Shown here: positions 43,436-51,488 of the stretch, one piece after another
Layout of the letters: each line of letters starts with the position of its first letter
Numbering within the stretch: position 1 is the first letter of the stretch
From: JAJPKK01 sp963844635
GTDB lineage: Bacteria > Pseudomonadota > Alphaproteobacteria > Rhizobiales > Xanthobacteraceae
Reading direction: 5' to 3'
Assembly (NCBI GenBank): GCA_963844635.1
Contig: CAWJPD010000002.1
Location: forward strand, 806,001 to 870,000
Length of the DNA: 64,000 nucleotides
Position numbers and translations under genes: made by a program
The notes under the pieces: generated by a model
What the model was told of the DNA's origin: nothing
The model's database searches: none
What the model saw: only the letters and a program-made list of their open reading frames with translations

Positions 43436-44443
43436 TCAACGCATCGGCACAAGGCCGAGCTTGTCGAGCAGCAGGCTGTCGCGCCCGCGATCGGGATTCG
43501 GCGCCGTCAACAGCTTCGGCCCGTAAAAGATCGAATTGGCGCCGGCAAGAAAACACAGCGCCTGGGTCTCTTCGCTCATGTCGTCGCGGCCTGCCGAAAG
43601 CCGCACCACCGAGGTCGGCATGGCGACCCGCGTCACCGCAATCACGCGCACGAATTCCAGTGGATCAAACTCCGCTTCATTACCGAGCGGTGTGCCGGCG
43701 ACGCGGACCAGCAGGTTGATCGGCACCGATTGCGGATGCGTCGGAAGGCTCGCGAGCGCCGCGATCATGCCGATCCGGTCCGCGCGCTTCTCGCCCATTC
43801 CGACAATGCCGCCGCAGCACACGGCGATGCCACAGGTACGCACGTGTTCGAGCGTTTCGAGGCGATCGCGGTAGCATCGCGTGGTGATGACCTGCGGATA
43901 AAACTCCGGCGAGCTGTCGAGATTGTGGTTGTAGTAATCGAGGCCGGCGGCGCGCAGCCGATCGGCTTGGCCGCGTGTGAGCATGCCAAGCGTCGCGCAG
44001 GTCTCCATGCCGAGCGACTTGACCCCGGTCACCATTGCGCAGACCGTATCGAGGTCGCGTTCCTTCGGCGAGCGCCAGGCCGCTCCCATGCAGAAGCGGC
44101 TTGCCCCCGCAGCTTTCGCAGAGCGCGCGGCATCGATAACCGCGGCGACATCCATCAGCTTCCCCGCCTCGACGCCAGTGTCGTAACGGGCGCTTTGCGG
44201 GCAGTAGGCGCAATCCTCAGGGCAGCCGCCGGTCTTGACCGAAAGCAGCGTCGAGATCTGCACCTCGCGCGGGTCAAAATACATGCGGTGGACGCGCTGA
44301 GCGTGAAACATCAAATCGGGAAACGACAGGTCGAATAGCGCGCCGATGTCCCCGCGCGTCCAGTCCTGACGCACGGCGCCCTCGAGTTGCGGCCGCGGCC
44401 TGGGCGCCGGCTCCAGGGCCGGCAGATCGGCACCTTCAGTCAT
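43436..44443 (-). CDS. bioB: Biotin synthase
   Basis: A 335-residue radical SAM enzyme that inserts sulfur into dethiobiotin. The SAM cluster motif is GGCPEDCAYCPQSARYDTG. Further motifs are FCMGAAWRSPKERDLD, YYNHNLDSSPEFYPQVITTR with the family's N-H-N-L-D, and the [2Fe-2S] Arg region VVRLSAGRDDMS, ending FLAGANSIFYG. The N-terminal 35 residues before the domain are variable. The start chosen is ATG 44443; there is no obvious BioR-type operator upstream. No other bio genes are nearby. Confidence 0.96.
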   Translation of the reverse strand: MTEGADLPALEPAPRPRPQLEGAVRQDWTRGDIGALFDLSFPDLMFHAQRVHRMYFDPREVQISTLLSVKTGGCPEDCAYCPQSARYDTGVEAGKLMDVAAVIDAARSAKAAGASRFCMGAAWRSPKERDLDTVCAMVTGVKSLGMETCATLGMLTRGQADRLRAAGLDYYNHNLDSSPEFYPQVITTRCYRDRLETLEHVRTCGIAVCCGGIVGMGEKRADRIGMIAALASLPTHPQSVPINLLVRVAGTPLGNEAEFDPLEFVRVIAVTRVAMPTSVVRLSAGRDDMSEETQALCFLAGANSIFYGPKLLTAPNPDRGRDSLLLDKLGLVPMR

Positions 44444-44623
44444 CGCGCGAGGATGAGGGCCGGACGGTCCAAATGCAAGCCTCGCAGTTTTGCACAGGGG
44501 CTTGTATGTCGGCACCGATTGACCTCCGCCGCGGACCGGTTGAAGTTCGCCGATAGACCAGCACACTTGAAGCGCGCTTGCTCATGAAGCGCGGCTTGGA
44601 CATCGCAAACGACAGGACAGGTC

Positions 44624-46075
44624 ATGTACGAAAATCTCATCGCCGACGTGCCGACTGACTTGTGGATCGGTGGCAAGTGGCGGAAATCCTCCGATCAGGC
44701 GCGTTTTCCTGTGATCGATCCCGCGACCGAAAACGTGATCACGGAAGTTGCCAGCGCAACGGTCGAGGACGCAAAGGCGGCCCTCGATGCCGCGGCCGAC
44801 GCCTTTCCTGCCTGGGCAGCGCGCAAGCCGCGCGAACGCGCGGAGGTTTTGCGCCGCGCGCACGAAGTCGTCATGGGTCAGGTGGAACGGCTGGCGCGTC
44901 TCATCACGCTGGAGAACGGCAAGGCGTTGGCCGATTCGCGGAGCGAAGTGGCCTACGCGGCGGAATTCTTCCGCTGGTATGCCGAGGAGGCGGTGCGCAA
45001 TATCGGTGAGGTATCGCGAGCGCCGGCGTCGGGGGCGCGTATTCTGGTGCAGCACAAGGCCGCCGGCATTGCCGTGCTGGTGACGCCGTGGAATTTCCCC
45101 GCCGCCATGGCGACGCGCAAGATCGGCCCGGCGCTCGCCGCCGGCTGCCCCGTCGTGCTGAAACCTGCATCGGAGACGCCGCTCACCATGCTCGCTTTGA
45201 TGCCGCTCCTCGCCGAGGCCGGCGTGCCCGCGGGCGTCGTGAACGTGATCCCGTCGCGCCGGTCGGGTCCCGTGGTGTCGGCAATGCTCCACGACCCGCG
45301 CGTGCGCGTCCTCTCGTTCACTGGCTCGACCGAAGTCGGCCGCAGGCTGCTTCACGAGGCAGCCGACAACGTCGTCAAACCGGCTATGGAGCTCGGCGGC
45401 AATGCCCCCTTCATCGTGTTCGAGGACGCCGACATCGACGCGGCGATCGAAGGCGCGATGATCGCGAAAATGCGCAACATGGGCGAGGCCTGCACCGCTG
45501 CCAATCGCTTTTATGTCCATGAGCGGGTGCATGATGCCTTTGCCGCCAAGTTGACCGAGCGAATGGCTGCACTGAAGATGGGCAATGGTCTCGAAGACGG
45601 CGTCGCGCTGGGTCCGCTGGTGAACGCGCAAGGCCGCGACAAGGTTGTCGAACTGGTTGAGGACGCGGTCGCCAAGGGGGCCAAGGTGCTGACCGGCGGC
45701 AGGGCTCCCGGTGGCAAGGGCTACTTCTATCCGGCAACGGTGCTGACCGGCGTCCCCGGTAATGCCGCCATGCTGAACGAGGAGATTTTTGGGCCGGTGG
45801 CCTCGATCCAGACCTTCCGTTCCGAGGGGGAGGTCATCGAGCGTGCCAACGACACCGAATACGGCCTGGTCGCCTACCTTTACACGCGGGATCTCGGTCG
45901 CGGGCTGCGCGTTTCCGAACAGCTCGACTTCGGCATGGTTGGATTGAACCGCGGCCTCGTTTCCGATCCGGCCGCGCCGTTCGGCGGCAGCAAGCAGAGT
46001 GGAATCGGCCGCGAAGGTGCCCATGAGGGGATGATGGAGTTCATGGAAACGCAGTACGTGTCGGTCGCCTGGTGA
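44624..46075 (+). CDS. NAD(P)-dependent succinate-semialdehyde dehydrogenase family protein
   Basis: A 483-residue aldehyde dehydrogenase, most like the GabD group. Motifs: VLVTPWNFPAAMATRKIGPA, LKPASETPLT, the NAD-binding FTGSTEVGRRL, the general-base Glu in MELGGNAPFIVFEDADID, the catalytic Cys in NMGEACTAANRFYV, and EEIFGPVASI. The active-site residues are complete. It lies 6 bp upstream of the E2-like gene and shares an operon with that gene and the 2-hydroxyacid dehydrogenase. An exact substrate cannot be assigned; GabD-like enzymes act on succinate semialdehyde. Confidence 0.92.
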   Translation: MYENLIADVPTDLWIGGKWRKSSDQARFPVIDPATENVITEVASATVEDAKAALDAAADAFPAWAARKPRERAEVLRRAHEVVMGQVERLARLITLENGKALADSRSEVAYAAEFFRWYAEEAVRNIGEVSRAPASGARILVQHKAAGIAVLVTPWNFPAAMATRKIGPALAAGCPVVLKPASETPLTMLALMPLLAEAGVPAGVVNVIPSRRSGPVVSAMLHDPRVRVLSFTGSTEVGRRLLHEAADNVVKPAMELGGNAPFIVFEDADIDAAIEGAMIAKMRNMGEACTAANRFYVHERVHDAFAAKLTERMAALKMGNGLEDGVALGPLVNAQGRDKVVELVEDAVAKGAKVLTGGRAPGGKGYFYPATVLTGVPGNAAMLNEEIFGPVASIQTFRSEGEVIERANDTEYGLVAYLYTRDLGRGLRVSEQLDFGMVGLNRGLVSDPAAPFGGSKQSGIGREGAHEGMMEFMETQYVSVAW

Positions 46076-46081
46076 CGCGAA

Positions 46082-47458
46082 ATGGATATTTTGATGCCGC
46101 AACTCGGCGAGACGGTCGCCGAGGGAAAGATCACCGCCTGGTTCAAATCCGTCGGGGACACTGTCAAGGCAGGCGACAATCTTTTCGAGATCGAGACCGA
46201 CAAGGTTTCGATGGAGGTGCCGGCGACCTCCGGCGGCACGTTGAGCGAAATTCGTGTCGTGGCGGGCGAACTGGCGCCGGTCGGCACTGTGCTTGCGGTG
46301 CTCGCCGAAACCGGCGCGGCGTTGTTGCCGGCAGTTGCTCCTGCTCCGCCGGGATCCGCGCGCTCCGCGGCGCCCCAAGGCCGCGCCGACGCCGCGGCGC
46401 CGTCAATTGTCGCGAAAGCGCGAACCGCCGATGCGGGAGCCAGGCCGGCGCCGCGCCCGCCGCATGCTCCGACGCCGGTGATGCTCGATCCGTTCCGCGA
46501 AGTCCGCACGCCGGCCCGTAATTACGGTCCGGCACAGCTTTTGTCGGGTGCGGTGGCAACGCCGCTGGCACGCCGGCTCGCGGGCGAAGCGGGGATCGAT
46601 CTCGCCGTTATCGCGCCATCCGGTCCCAACGGACGCATCGTCGGCCGCGATGTTGAAAATGCGATTGGGCGGGGCGCGGCGGGGGCTGTCGCGCGTCCGC
46701 CGGGGTTTCGGCCAGCGGACATCGAGAGCGTGAAGGCGCTCTACGACGTAAACGGCTACGAGGAAATCGCGATTGATACGTCGCGGCAAGCGAATGCCAC
46801 TCGGCTTGTCGAGGCACATGGGGCCATTCCGCAGTTCTTTCTCAGCGCTGACCTCGGGGTCGACCGTCTGTTGGCAATTCGCGACGAGGCGAATGCCGCC
46901 GCGTTGCCGGACATCGCCGGTAAACCGTCATTCCGATGGTCGTTGACAGATTTCTTTGTGAAAGCGCTGGCCTTGGCGCTGCAACGCGTGCCGGCCGCGA
47001 ACGCGGTGTGGGCGCGGGATCGGATCCTGCGATTTCGGCGCTCCGACATCGGCATTGCCGTGACGACCGCGGGCGGCACCGAGACCCCGGTCATCCACGG
47101 TGCAGAAGCGCTGCCGCTGACCACACTCGCGGCAGTGATCAGGAATATTTCCGAGCGCGCTTGCCGTGGTCAGCTCGATCCCGCGGAGACGCGGGGCGGA
47201 GCCAGTTCCGTATCCGAATTGAGCGCGCACAACGTTCGCCAATTCGCATCGCCCGTTTGCCCGCCGCACAGCACCCGTCTTGCAGTTGGCGCGCCCGTGC
47301 GACAGCCGGTCGAGGCCGACAATGGCGGCGTCCGCTTCGCGGGACAGGTCACGGTGACATTGTCCTGCGATGCTCGCGTCATCGAGCCGGCGTGTGGCGC
47401 CGAGCTCCTCGATGCGCTTCGGCACCTCATCGAACATCCGCTCGGCCTGCTGTTGTGA
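46082..47458 (+). CDS. 2-oxoacid dehydrogenase E2-like protein lacking the HxxxDG catalytic motif
   Basis: A 458-residue protein with E2 architecture: lipoyl domain (1-75; lipoylation Lys41 in ETDKVSME), a Pro/Ala-rich linker, a peripheral-subunit-binding domain (about 155-190; ATPLARRLAGEAGIDLAVI) and a catalytic-type domain (about 220-458). The acyltransferase signature, normally near SCDHRVVDG, reads LSCDARVIEPACGAELL, so the His and the Asp-Gly are gone (His replaced by Ala at about residue 431). Other positions are also changed (PQFFLS for PHFYL). It may be structural or carry acyl groups only through the lipoyl domain, like E3-binding protein. It follows the aldehyde dehydrogenase by 6 bp; no E1 or E3 gene is adjacent. 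Confidence 0.85.
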   Translation: MDILMPQLGETVAEGKITAWFKSVGDTVKAGDNLFEIETDKVSMEVPATSGGTLSEIRVVAGELAPVGTVLAVLAETGAALLPAVAPAPPGSARSAAPQGRADAAAPSIVAKARTADAGARPAPRPPHAPTPVMLDPFREVRTPARNYGPAQLLSGAVATPLARRLAGEAGIDLAVIAPSGPNGRIVGRDVENAIGRGAAGAVARPPGFRPADIESVKALYDVNGYEEIAIDTSRQANATRLVEAHGAIPQFFLSADLGVDRLLAIRDEANAAALPDIAGKPSFRWSLTDFFVKALALALQRVPAANAVWARDRILRFRRSDIGIAVTTAGGTETPVIHGAEALPLTTLAAVIRNISERACRGQLDPAETRGGASSVSELSAHNVRQFASPVCPPHSTRLAVGAPVRQPVEADNGGVRFAGQVTVTLSCDARVIEPACGAELLDALRHLIEHPLGLLL

Positions 47459-47575
47459 TCCGCCCGTCTGAATGCGCCCGGCCTGCGCCGATCGCCCGCA
47501 AAACATGTTCCTTTCATACGCGGTCGGCCCGCCGCTTGGCTTGTCCCGCGTTGCGGGGGCGTCGCGGAGGATGAC

Positions 47576-48555
47576 ATGACACGCGAAAAACCTGATGTGC
47601 TGCTGATCGGGCCGGTAAAGCCTGTCTTCAAGAGCGAACTGGAGCCGGAGTTCACCATTCATCGGCTGATCGAAGCGCAGGATCGCGACGCGTTCTTGTC
47701 CGGTATAGCCGATCGCGTACGCGCCTTCGCCGTGACTTATTCCAATCAAAGAGTTGACCGCGAGTTGATGGCGCGCTTTCCCCGGCTCGAAATCGTGGCG
47801 AGCTTCGGGGTCGGTTACGATCATATCGATGCCCGATGGGCCGGCGCGCACGGCATCGTCGTGACCAACACGCCCGATGTTCTGAACGAAGAGGTTGCGG
47901 ACACGACGCTGGGCCTCATTCTGTGCACGGTTCGCGAATTTCCGCGTGCCGAACGCTTTCTGCGCGCGGGCAAATGGGAGCAGCAACCCTATCCGTTAAG
48001 TGCAGCGACGCTGCGCGACCGCACCGTCGGCATGCTCGGAATGGGGCGGATCGGGCGCGCGATCGCACGTCGGCTCGATGCGTTCGCAGTGCCGGTCGTC
48101 TATCATGCGCGGCGACCACAGCCGGAGCTGTCCTATCGATACTATCCGGGCCTCGTCGAAATGGCACGCGACGTCGATATTCTGGTGGTCATTGTTCCGG
48201 GCGGTGCCGAGACACGTAATCTCGTCAACACGCAAGTGCTCGAGGCGCTGGGCCGGGAGGCATTCTGATCAACGCGGCGCGTGGGTCCGTCGTCGATGAG
48301 CGGGCGCTGATCGCCGCCCTGAAGGACAAGAAAATCTTTGCCGCCGGGCTCGATGTCTACGTGAACGAGCCGAAGGTGCCGCCAGAGCTGATCGCAATGG
48401 AAAACGTCGTGTTGTTGCCGCATCTCGGCTCGGCGTCGGTATACACGCGGGCGGCCATGGACCGGTTGGTGGTCGACAATCTACGCTCCTGGGCAGCAGG
48501 CAAGGGGGCACTGACGCCGGTGCCGGAGACCGGGGTTGATTGGGCGCCGGCGTGA
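47576..48555 (+). CDS. D-isomer-specific 2-hydroxyacid dehydrogenase, with apparent frameshift
   Basis: A NAD-dependent 2-hydroxyacid dehydrogenase (hydroxypyruvate/glyoxylate reductase group) of about 326 residues when the frame is mended. Present are ASFGVGYDHIDARWAGAHGI, the Rossmann MLGMGRIGRAIARRLDAF and, after the break, GGILINAARGSVVDERALIA with the catalytic Arg, Glu in LDVYVNEPKVP and His in LLPHLGSASVYT. As written the frame ends with TGA at 48266-48268 after ALGREAF. One more G in GGG at 48250-48252 restores the match (LGPGGILI). It is probably an assembly error. Confidence 0.85.
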
Positions 48556-48680
48556 GTGGCATGCGATTTGGCGTGGCAGCGAGGCACACGTGCTGAATTT
48601 GAGCGCCGGCGCGCCACTGCTTGCAAACGCCCTCTCCCATTTTGAGGGGACCACAACCGATGTAGAGTTGCGCGCGTCCA

Positions 48681-48782
48681 GCGCATGATCCCGAAAAGTT
48701 GCAGACTTTTCGGACAAAGATCATACGCAAAATCAAAGAGAACCGAGCGGGAGGTGATTTAAGCTGAACGCATCCCGCTCCA
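48681..48782 (+). repeat. Palindromic repeat family 1, short form
   Basis: A forward copy: head GCGCATGATCCCGAAAAGTT to AAAGATCATACGC, tail GAGCGGGAGGTGATTTAAGC to CGCATCCCGCTCCA. It lies between the 2-hydroxyacid dehydrogenase gene and the dihydroxyphthalate-decarboxylase-like gene. Confidence 0.88.
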
Positions 48783-48810
48783 ACTCTGCCCCTATCGAAA
48801 GGAAGGCGCT

Positions 48811-49797
48811 TTGTCGAAGCTTCCGTTGACCCTTGCATGCGGCAACTATGAAATTGTGCGGGAACTCGCGGACGGCACAGTCCGACCGGAGGGCGTTGCT
48901 CTCACGTTGCTGGCCGACATGGATTCGACGACCAGGCATTGGCGCTTTCTGCGCAATTGGGAATTCGATCTCGCCGAAGTATCGTGTTCCTCTTTTCTAG
49001 TCGCGCAAGATCAAGGGCTGCCGGTCGAGGCCATTCCGGTTTTCCTTCATCGCAGATTTCGCCACGGATTTATTTACATCAACACTTCGAAAGGCATCCG
49101 CTCTCCGGCCGACCTTGCTGGCCGCACGATTGGCCTCAAACAATATCAAGCCACGGCCATTGTGTGGATGAGGGGAATTCTGCAGCATGAATACGGTGTT
49201 CCGCTGGACACGATCGAATGGGTCTGTGAACTCGACGAGACGGTCGAATTCGAAATCCCGCCGCATATCAAGGTTACGCATCTGCCGCCGGATCGATCGG
49301 TCGAGGAAATGCTGGCCAGCGGCGAGCTTGACGCGGTGCTGCATCCGGATCTCATTTACCCGCTTGTGAACAAGGACCCGCGCGTGGCGCGGCTCTTCCC
49401 CGACTATCGTCAGGAGGAGGTCGCGTACTTCAAACGGACGGAGATTTTCCCGATCATGCATGTGCTCGGCGTCCGGCGTGACGTCGTTCAGAAGCATCCC
49501 TGGGTCGCGATCAACATGTTCAACGCCTTCACTGCCGCCAAGGACGTCGCAATGAAGCGTCTTGCAAATCCCCGAATCGTGCCGCTCGCCTGGTACCGCG
49601 AGGCCTGGGAAGAGCAGGAGCGGCTCCTGGGCCCGGACCCTTGGGAGTACGGACTTTCAAAACGGAATCGCCATACGCTGGAGACATTGATCGGCTATGC
49701 GCATGAGCAAGGGCTGATACGGCGCAAGCCGGCACCCGAAGAACTGTTCATCAACGTTTTTCAGGGACGCAAACGCGGCGTCGATTTTCGCATCTGA
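48811..49797 (+). CDS. 4,5-dihydroxyphthalate decarboxylase-like / periplasmic-binding-fold protein
   Basis: A 328-residue protein without a signal peptide, like the 4,5-dihydroxyphthalate decarboxylase family, whose fold resembles a periplasmic binding protein but which acts in the cytoplasm. Characteristic parts are LPLTLACGNYEIVRELADGT, FDLAEVSCSSFLVAQDQGLP, GIRSPADLAGRTIGLKQYQA, TAIVWMRGILQHEYGVPLD, SGELDAVLHPD and IFPIMHVLGVRRDVV. Real substrates are mostly unknown and aromatic-acid decarboxylation is only one possibility. The start is TTG 48811 with GGAAGG upstream. Confidence 0.85.
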   Translation: MSKLPLTLACGNYEIVRELADGTVRPEGVALTLLADMDSTTRHWRFLRNWEFDLAEVSCSSFLVAQDQGLPVEAIPVFLHRRFRHGFIYINTSKGIRSPADLAGRTIGLKQYQATAIVWMRGILQHEYGVPLDTIEWVCELDETVEFEIPPHIKVTHLPPDRSVEEMLASGELDAVLHPDLIYPLVNKDPRVARLFPDYRQEEVAYFKRTEIFPIMHVLGVRRDVVQKHPWVAINMFNAFTAAKDVAMKRLANPRIVPLAWYREAWEEQERLLGPDPWEYGLSKRNRHTLETLIGYAHEQGLIRRKPAPEELFINVFQGRKRGVDFRI

Positions 49798-50010
49798 CGC
49801 CGTGCTTTCTTGTCGGTAGCTGGCGCAAGTGCGCCGGATAGAGGGCCGAACACCGGAAAGGGAAAAGGAGTTTGCGTGGCTGCGCGCCTGGAGCTGACAA
49901 TGGCTTGCGCTCTCTGCGATCGCGTGGAGGCACTTGCCCAGGCACGGTCCCGTCCGAAGGCATCGAGCTTCGGTAGAGAGCATGTTCCGATCAGATGGAA
50001 TCAAATCACT

Positions 50011-50164
50011 CGTAGGGTGGGCAACGCGCTTACACGATCCGGGCAATTGTACAACAAATAGGCGCGTTGCCCACGCTGTCGGAGCTATGACCGCGTGGGC
50101 AAAATCGCCCCCAAGAGTTTATGCCAATGGAAGGGAGGCGGCGGGCGATTGTGCCCACCCTACG
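50011..50164. repeat. Nested inverted repeat with CGTAGGGTGGGC ends
   Basis: Outer arms CGTAGGGTGGGCAA (50011-50024) and TGCCCACCCTACG (50152-50164). Inside are two hairpins: GTGGGCAACGCGC pairing with GCGCGTTGCCCAC (50018-50074), and GCGTGGGCAAAATCGCC pairing with GGCGATTGTGCCCAC (50093-50158). It sits in the 500-bp gap between the decarboxylase-like gene and ridA. Repeats of this sequence type are widespread in proteobacteria. Confidence 0.7.
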
Positions 50165-50299
50165 CGCCGCGCTTCAATATGACTGGAAACCGCTGTAGCT
50201 CGCGATTTCCGCAGGTGATTTTATCGCGCTGCTGGTCGTCCCTTTGTGTTGACGGACAGCGCGACGGCATTGCAACCGGAGCGACTGGTACCTCAGAGG

Positions 50300-50842
50300 T
50301 CACGCTCTGGGCGGCAGGATTGCCATCGCTTCGACTTCGATGAGAAAGGCAGGATTGGCAAGCCGTGTGACCTGCAACAGTGTTGAAGCGGGCAGCGTTG
50401 CCTTGTTGGCGAAAACGGAGGCGCGCACCTCTCTGTAGGCGTCGGCGTTCTGCTCAAGATCGGTCATATAGGTGGTAAGCTTGACGACATGTTCAAAGTC
50501 GCCACCGACCGAGCTGAGCGCCGTCTTGATATTTTGAAACGCCTGCGTCGCCTGGGCGTGGAAACCCTGCGCCACCTTGCCGCCCGCGTCGACGCCGGTC
50601 TGGCCAGCGACGAAGATGATCCGATGCGGTCCGTTAACCTCGACCACTTGGCTGTACGCAGTCGGCTTCGTCATGCCGTCGGGATTTGAAAACCGCAGCG
50701 GACTCCCCGGCGTTTGCGCCTGAGCGGCGCCGGGGACGGCGGCGGCGCCCGCGGCAGCCGCAGCCGTGACCACGGCGACAAAGTTGCGGCGGGAGGCGAC
50801 CGGCTCGAATGAAGAGACGGAGGAATCAATTTCGGAAGACAT
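50300..50842 (-). CDS. RidA family protein with Tat-type signal
   Basis: A 180-residue RidA/YjgF protein preceded by a Tat-type N-terminus (VASRRNFVAVVTAAAAAGAA, cleavage near AQAQT at about residue 43). The RidA core has YSQVVEVNGPHRIIFVAGQTG, QATQAFQNIKTALSSVGGDF, VVKLTTYMTDLEQNADAYRE and VTRLANPAFLIEVEAMAI. Cytoplasmic RidA removes reactive enamines; here the usual catalytic Arg region reads VTRLA. An exported RidA is unusual and its role is unknown. The ATG start has GGAGC upstream. Confidence 0.85.
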   Translation of the reverse strand: MSSEIDSSVSSFEPVASRRNFVAVVTAAAAAGAAAVPGAAQAQTPGSPLRFSNPDGMTKPTAYSQVVEVNGPHRIIFVAGQTGVDAGGKVAQGFHAQATQAFQNIKTALSSVGGDFEHVVKLTTYMTDLEQNADAYREVRASVFANKATLPASTLLQVTRLANPAFLIEVEAMAILPPRA

Positions 50843-50890
50843 GGGTTGCTCCTTTGACTGAAAGCCAAGTCAACTTGCGGCCCGAACTTA

Positions 50891-51317
50891 GCGCATGATC
50901 CCGAAAAGTTGCAGACTTTTCGGGCAAAGATCATGCGCCATATCAAAAGGAACCGAGCGGGCGGCGATTTAAGCTGAAAGCATCCCGCTCTGCGCATGAT
51001 CCCGAAAAGTTGCAGACTTTTCGGACAAAGATCATGCGCAATATCAAAAGGAACCGAGCGGGTGGCGATTTAAGCTGAAGGCATCCCGCTCTGCGCATGA
51101 TCCCGAAAAGTTGCAGACTTTTCGGACAAAGATCATGCGCAATTTCAAAAGAACCGAGCGGGAGGCGATTTAAGCTGAAGACATCCCGTTCTGCGCATGA
51201 TCCCGAAAAATTGCAGACTTTTCGGGCAAAGATCATGCGCAATTCCAAAAGAACCGAGCGGGCGGCGATTTAAGCTGAAGGCATCCCGCTCTGCGCATGA
51301 TCCCGAAAAGTTGCAGG
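50891..51317 (+). repeat. Tandem array of family 1 repeat (4 full units plus a truncated fifth)
   Basis: Units start at 50891, 50992, 51093, 51193 and 51293 (period 101, 101, 100, 100 bp), all in the same orientation. Each runs from GCGCATGATCCCGAAAAGTT to a tail ending CATCCCGCTCT and is joined directly to the next head. The units differ by only a few bases. The fifth stops after GTTGCAG at about 51317. The array lies between divergently placed ridA and ackA; the rest of the gap (51318-51488) shows nothing. Confidence 0.92.
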
Positions 51318-51488
51318 GCGATTCAAAAATCAAGTGCAACGCGATTTCTCGTGATGAGGAGCGGTGATTTTGGATGATGGCCGAGCCTTGCAGGAAGTGG
51401 CGCGGCGAGCGAGCGCGCCATCCAGAGCGCCGTAGCGAGAGAGCGGCGGAGCAGCGGCGTCAGCGCGACACACCGATCCGTTCAGCCG

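Noticed and set aside
44444..44623. BioR-type operator before bioB
   Set aside because: I looked for a TTATA-type palindrome and found none.
44582..46378. Minus-strand frame of 598 codons
   Set aside because: Antisense to the aldehyde dehydrogenase gene; His/Arg-rich without motifs.
50891..51317. Possible CRISPR array
   Set aside because: The regular 100-bp period is made of whole similar units; there are no unique spacers between short repeats and no cas genes.
50943..51339. Short minus-strand frames in the tandem repeat array
   Set aside because: They only translate the repeat; the 100-101 bp period shifts the frame from unit to unit and no start or function is supported.
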